Assembly: GCA_035934535.1 (NCBI GenBank) | Contig: DASYXS010000019.1 | Location: 1 to 23,815 of the forward strand | Direction of reading: 5' to 3' | Origin: DASSJF01 sp035934535 | GTDB lineage: Bacteria > Sysuimicrobiota > Sysuimicrobiia > Sysuimicrobiales > Segetimicrobiaceae | Length of the DNA: 23,815 bases | Position numbers and translations under genes: made by a program | Notes under the pieces: generated by a model | What the model saw: only the letters and a program-made list of their open reading frames with translations | What the model was told of the DNA's origin: nothing | The model's database searches: none | Shown: positions 22,878 through 23,815 of the stretch, in pieces | Numbering within the stretch: the first letter of the stretch is position 1 | How the letters are laid out: each line of letters begins with the position of its first letter

Positions 22878-23815
22878 TGTCCCTCGTGGTCGCTCCGGGC
22901 CCCGTGCTCCGCGGGACCGTGCGCGTGCCCGGCGACAAGTCGATCTCGCACCGCGCGGTGCTGCTCGGCGCGCTCGCGCGCGGCGCCACGTCCGTCGACG
23001 GATTTCTGCGCGCGGAGGATTGTCTCGCGACCGTGCGGTGCGTGCGCGCGCTCGGCATCGAGGTCGACGACGACGGCGAGCGGCTGACCGTGCACGGCGG
23101 CGCGCTGCGGCCGCCCGGCGACGTCCTCGACGTGGGCAACTCCGGCACCACGATCCGGCTGCTCACCGGGATTCTGGCCGGCCAGCCGTTCCGGAGCACG
23201 ATCAGCGGCGACGCGAGCATCCGGCGCCGGCCGATGGACCGCATCGCCGAGCCGCTCCGGCGCATGGGCGCGCGCATCACCGGCGGCGACGGCGGCCGGC
23301 TCGCGCCGCTCACCATCGAGGGCGGGGCGCTGCGGGCGATCGCCTACACGACGCCCGTCGCGAGCGCCCAGGTGAAGTCGGCGATCCTGCTGGCGGCGCT
23401 CTTCGCCGGCGGCGAGACCGCCGTCACGGAACCGTCGCTGAGCCGCGATCATACCGAGCGGATGCTGGCGGGGTTCGGGGTGCCGGTGGTGCGCGAGGGG
23501 CTCACGGTGCGTCTGCGCGGACCGGCGGCACCTGCGGCGGCGCCGGTCCGCGTTCCGGGCGACATCTCGTCGGCGGCGTTTTTTCTCGTCGCCGCCGCGA
23601 TCGTGCCCGGGTCCGCCGTGACCGTCCGCGAGGTCGGGCTCAACCCGACCCGCACCGGCGTGCTCGACGTGCTTCGCGCGATGGGCGCGTCCGTCGAGAT
23701 CGAGAACGAGCGCGACACCGGCGGCGAGCCGGCCGGCGACGTCACCGTCCGCGCCGCCGCGCTCCACGGCACGGCGATCGGCGGCGAGCTGATCCCGCGG
23801 CTCATCGACGAGCTG
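22877..23815 (+). CDS. aroA: 3-phosphoshikimate 1-carboxyvinyltransferase (EPSP synthase), cut by window end
   Basis: A frame open from ATG 22877 to the window end, 313 residues of an expected 420-440; I translated it by hand. It has VPGDKSISHRAVLLGALARG (17-36), DVGNSGTTIRLLTG (85-98), IRRRPMDRIAEPL (115-127), ASAQVKSAILLAAL (162-175), RDHTE (190-194), PGDISSAAFFLVAA (227-240) and NPTR (256-259). It joins PEP and shikimate-3-phosphate. The four short motifs GDKS, SAQVK, RDHTE and NPTR match the pattern described for class II, glyphosate-tolerant enzymes. It starts on the last base of the aroH stop codon, so it is translated with it. Confidence 0.97.
   Translation, partial: MSLVVAPGPVLRGTVRVPGDKSISHRAVLLGALARGATSVDGFLRAEDCLATVRCVRALGIEVDDDGERLTVHGGALRPPGDVLDVGNSGTTIRLLTGILAGQPFRSTISGDASIRRRPMDRIAEPLRRMGARITGGDGGRLAPLTIEGGALRAIAYTTPVASAQVKSAILLAALFAGGETAVTEPSLSRDHTERMLAGFGVPVVREGLTVRLRGPAAPAAAPVRVPGDISSAAFFLVAAAIVPGSAVTVREVGLNPTRTGVLDVLRAMGASVEIENERDTGGEPAGDVTVRAAALHGTAIGGELIPRLIDEL

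Overview
The window is a chromosomal replication-origin region from a high-GC bacterium, followed by a shikimate-pathway operon. The order rpmH-rnpA-yidD-yidC-jag-rsmG (leftward), then dnaA-dnaN-yaaA-recF-dciA-remB-gyrB-gyrA (rightward), is the classic origin neighbourhood of Terrabacteria. It mixes Actinobacteria-like traits (jag followed directly by rsmG, a DUF721/DciA gene after recF) with Bacillota-like ones (yaaA, remB and a DnaA-trio unwinding element after dnaA). With the very high GC and many GTG/TTG starts, this fits an uncultured deep Terrabacteria lineage (for example CSP1-3/Sysuimicrobiota-like), but the taxon is an inference. No mobile element, CRISPR array, tRNA or rRNA gene was seen.

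Left arm (1-2990, minus strand): a compact leftward operon for ribosomal protein L34, RNase P protein, membrane insertion (YidD, YidC), the RNA-binding protein Jag/KhpB and the 16S rRNA methyltransferase RsmG (cut by the window edge). Most neighbours overlap, and a good promoter lies before rpmH.

Origin (about 2990-5930): four DnaA boxes lie at 3065-3200. A second set lies between dnaA and dnaN, with a CTA-repeat (DnaA-trio) and an AT-rich stretch, very like the unwinding side of the Bacillus subtilis origin. Between the box cluster and dnaA sits an unusual gene encoding a GHKL ATPase domain joined to a winged helix-turn-helix. It is preceded by a 13-codon leader ORF whose start codon lies in a 10-bp hairpin that also pairs the first bases of the gene's ribosome binding site. 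This origin-embedded gene with its leader is the best candidate here for something undescribed.

Right arm, replication genes (5930-13620): sliding clamp, S4-domain protein, RecF, DciA-like helicase loader, RemB, then gyrB and gyrA with their own promoter and a structured leader, ending at a strong hairpin.

Middle accessory part (13622-17902): a DinB-fold protein, a small HELLH metallopeptidase-like protein, TatA, and a histidine phosphatase with no ordinary start codon. On the other strand lie a phosphoribosyltransferase and a GPH-type transporter, whose 3' end overlaps the phosphatase.

Shikimate operon (17984-end): aroE, aroC, an aroK-aroB fusion, aroQ, aroH and aroA (cut by the window edge). 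Together they take DAHP to chorismate and on to prephenate. Only DAHP synthase and the terminal aromatic amino acid genes are not in view.
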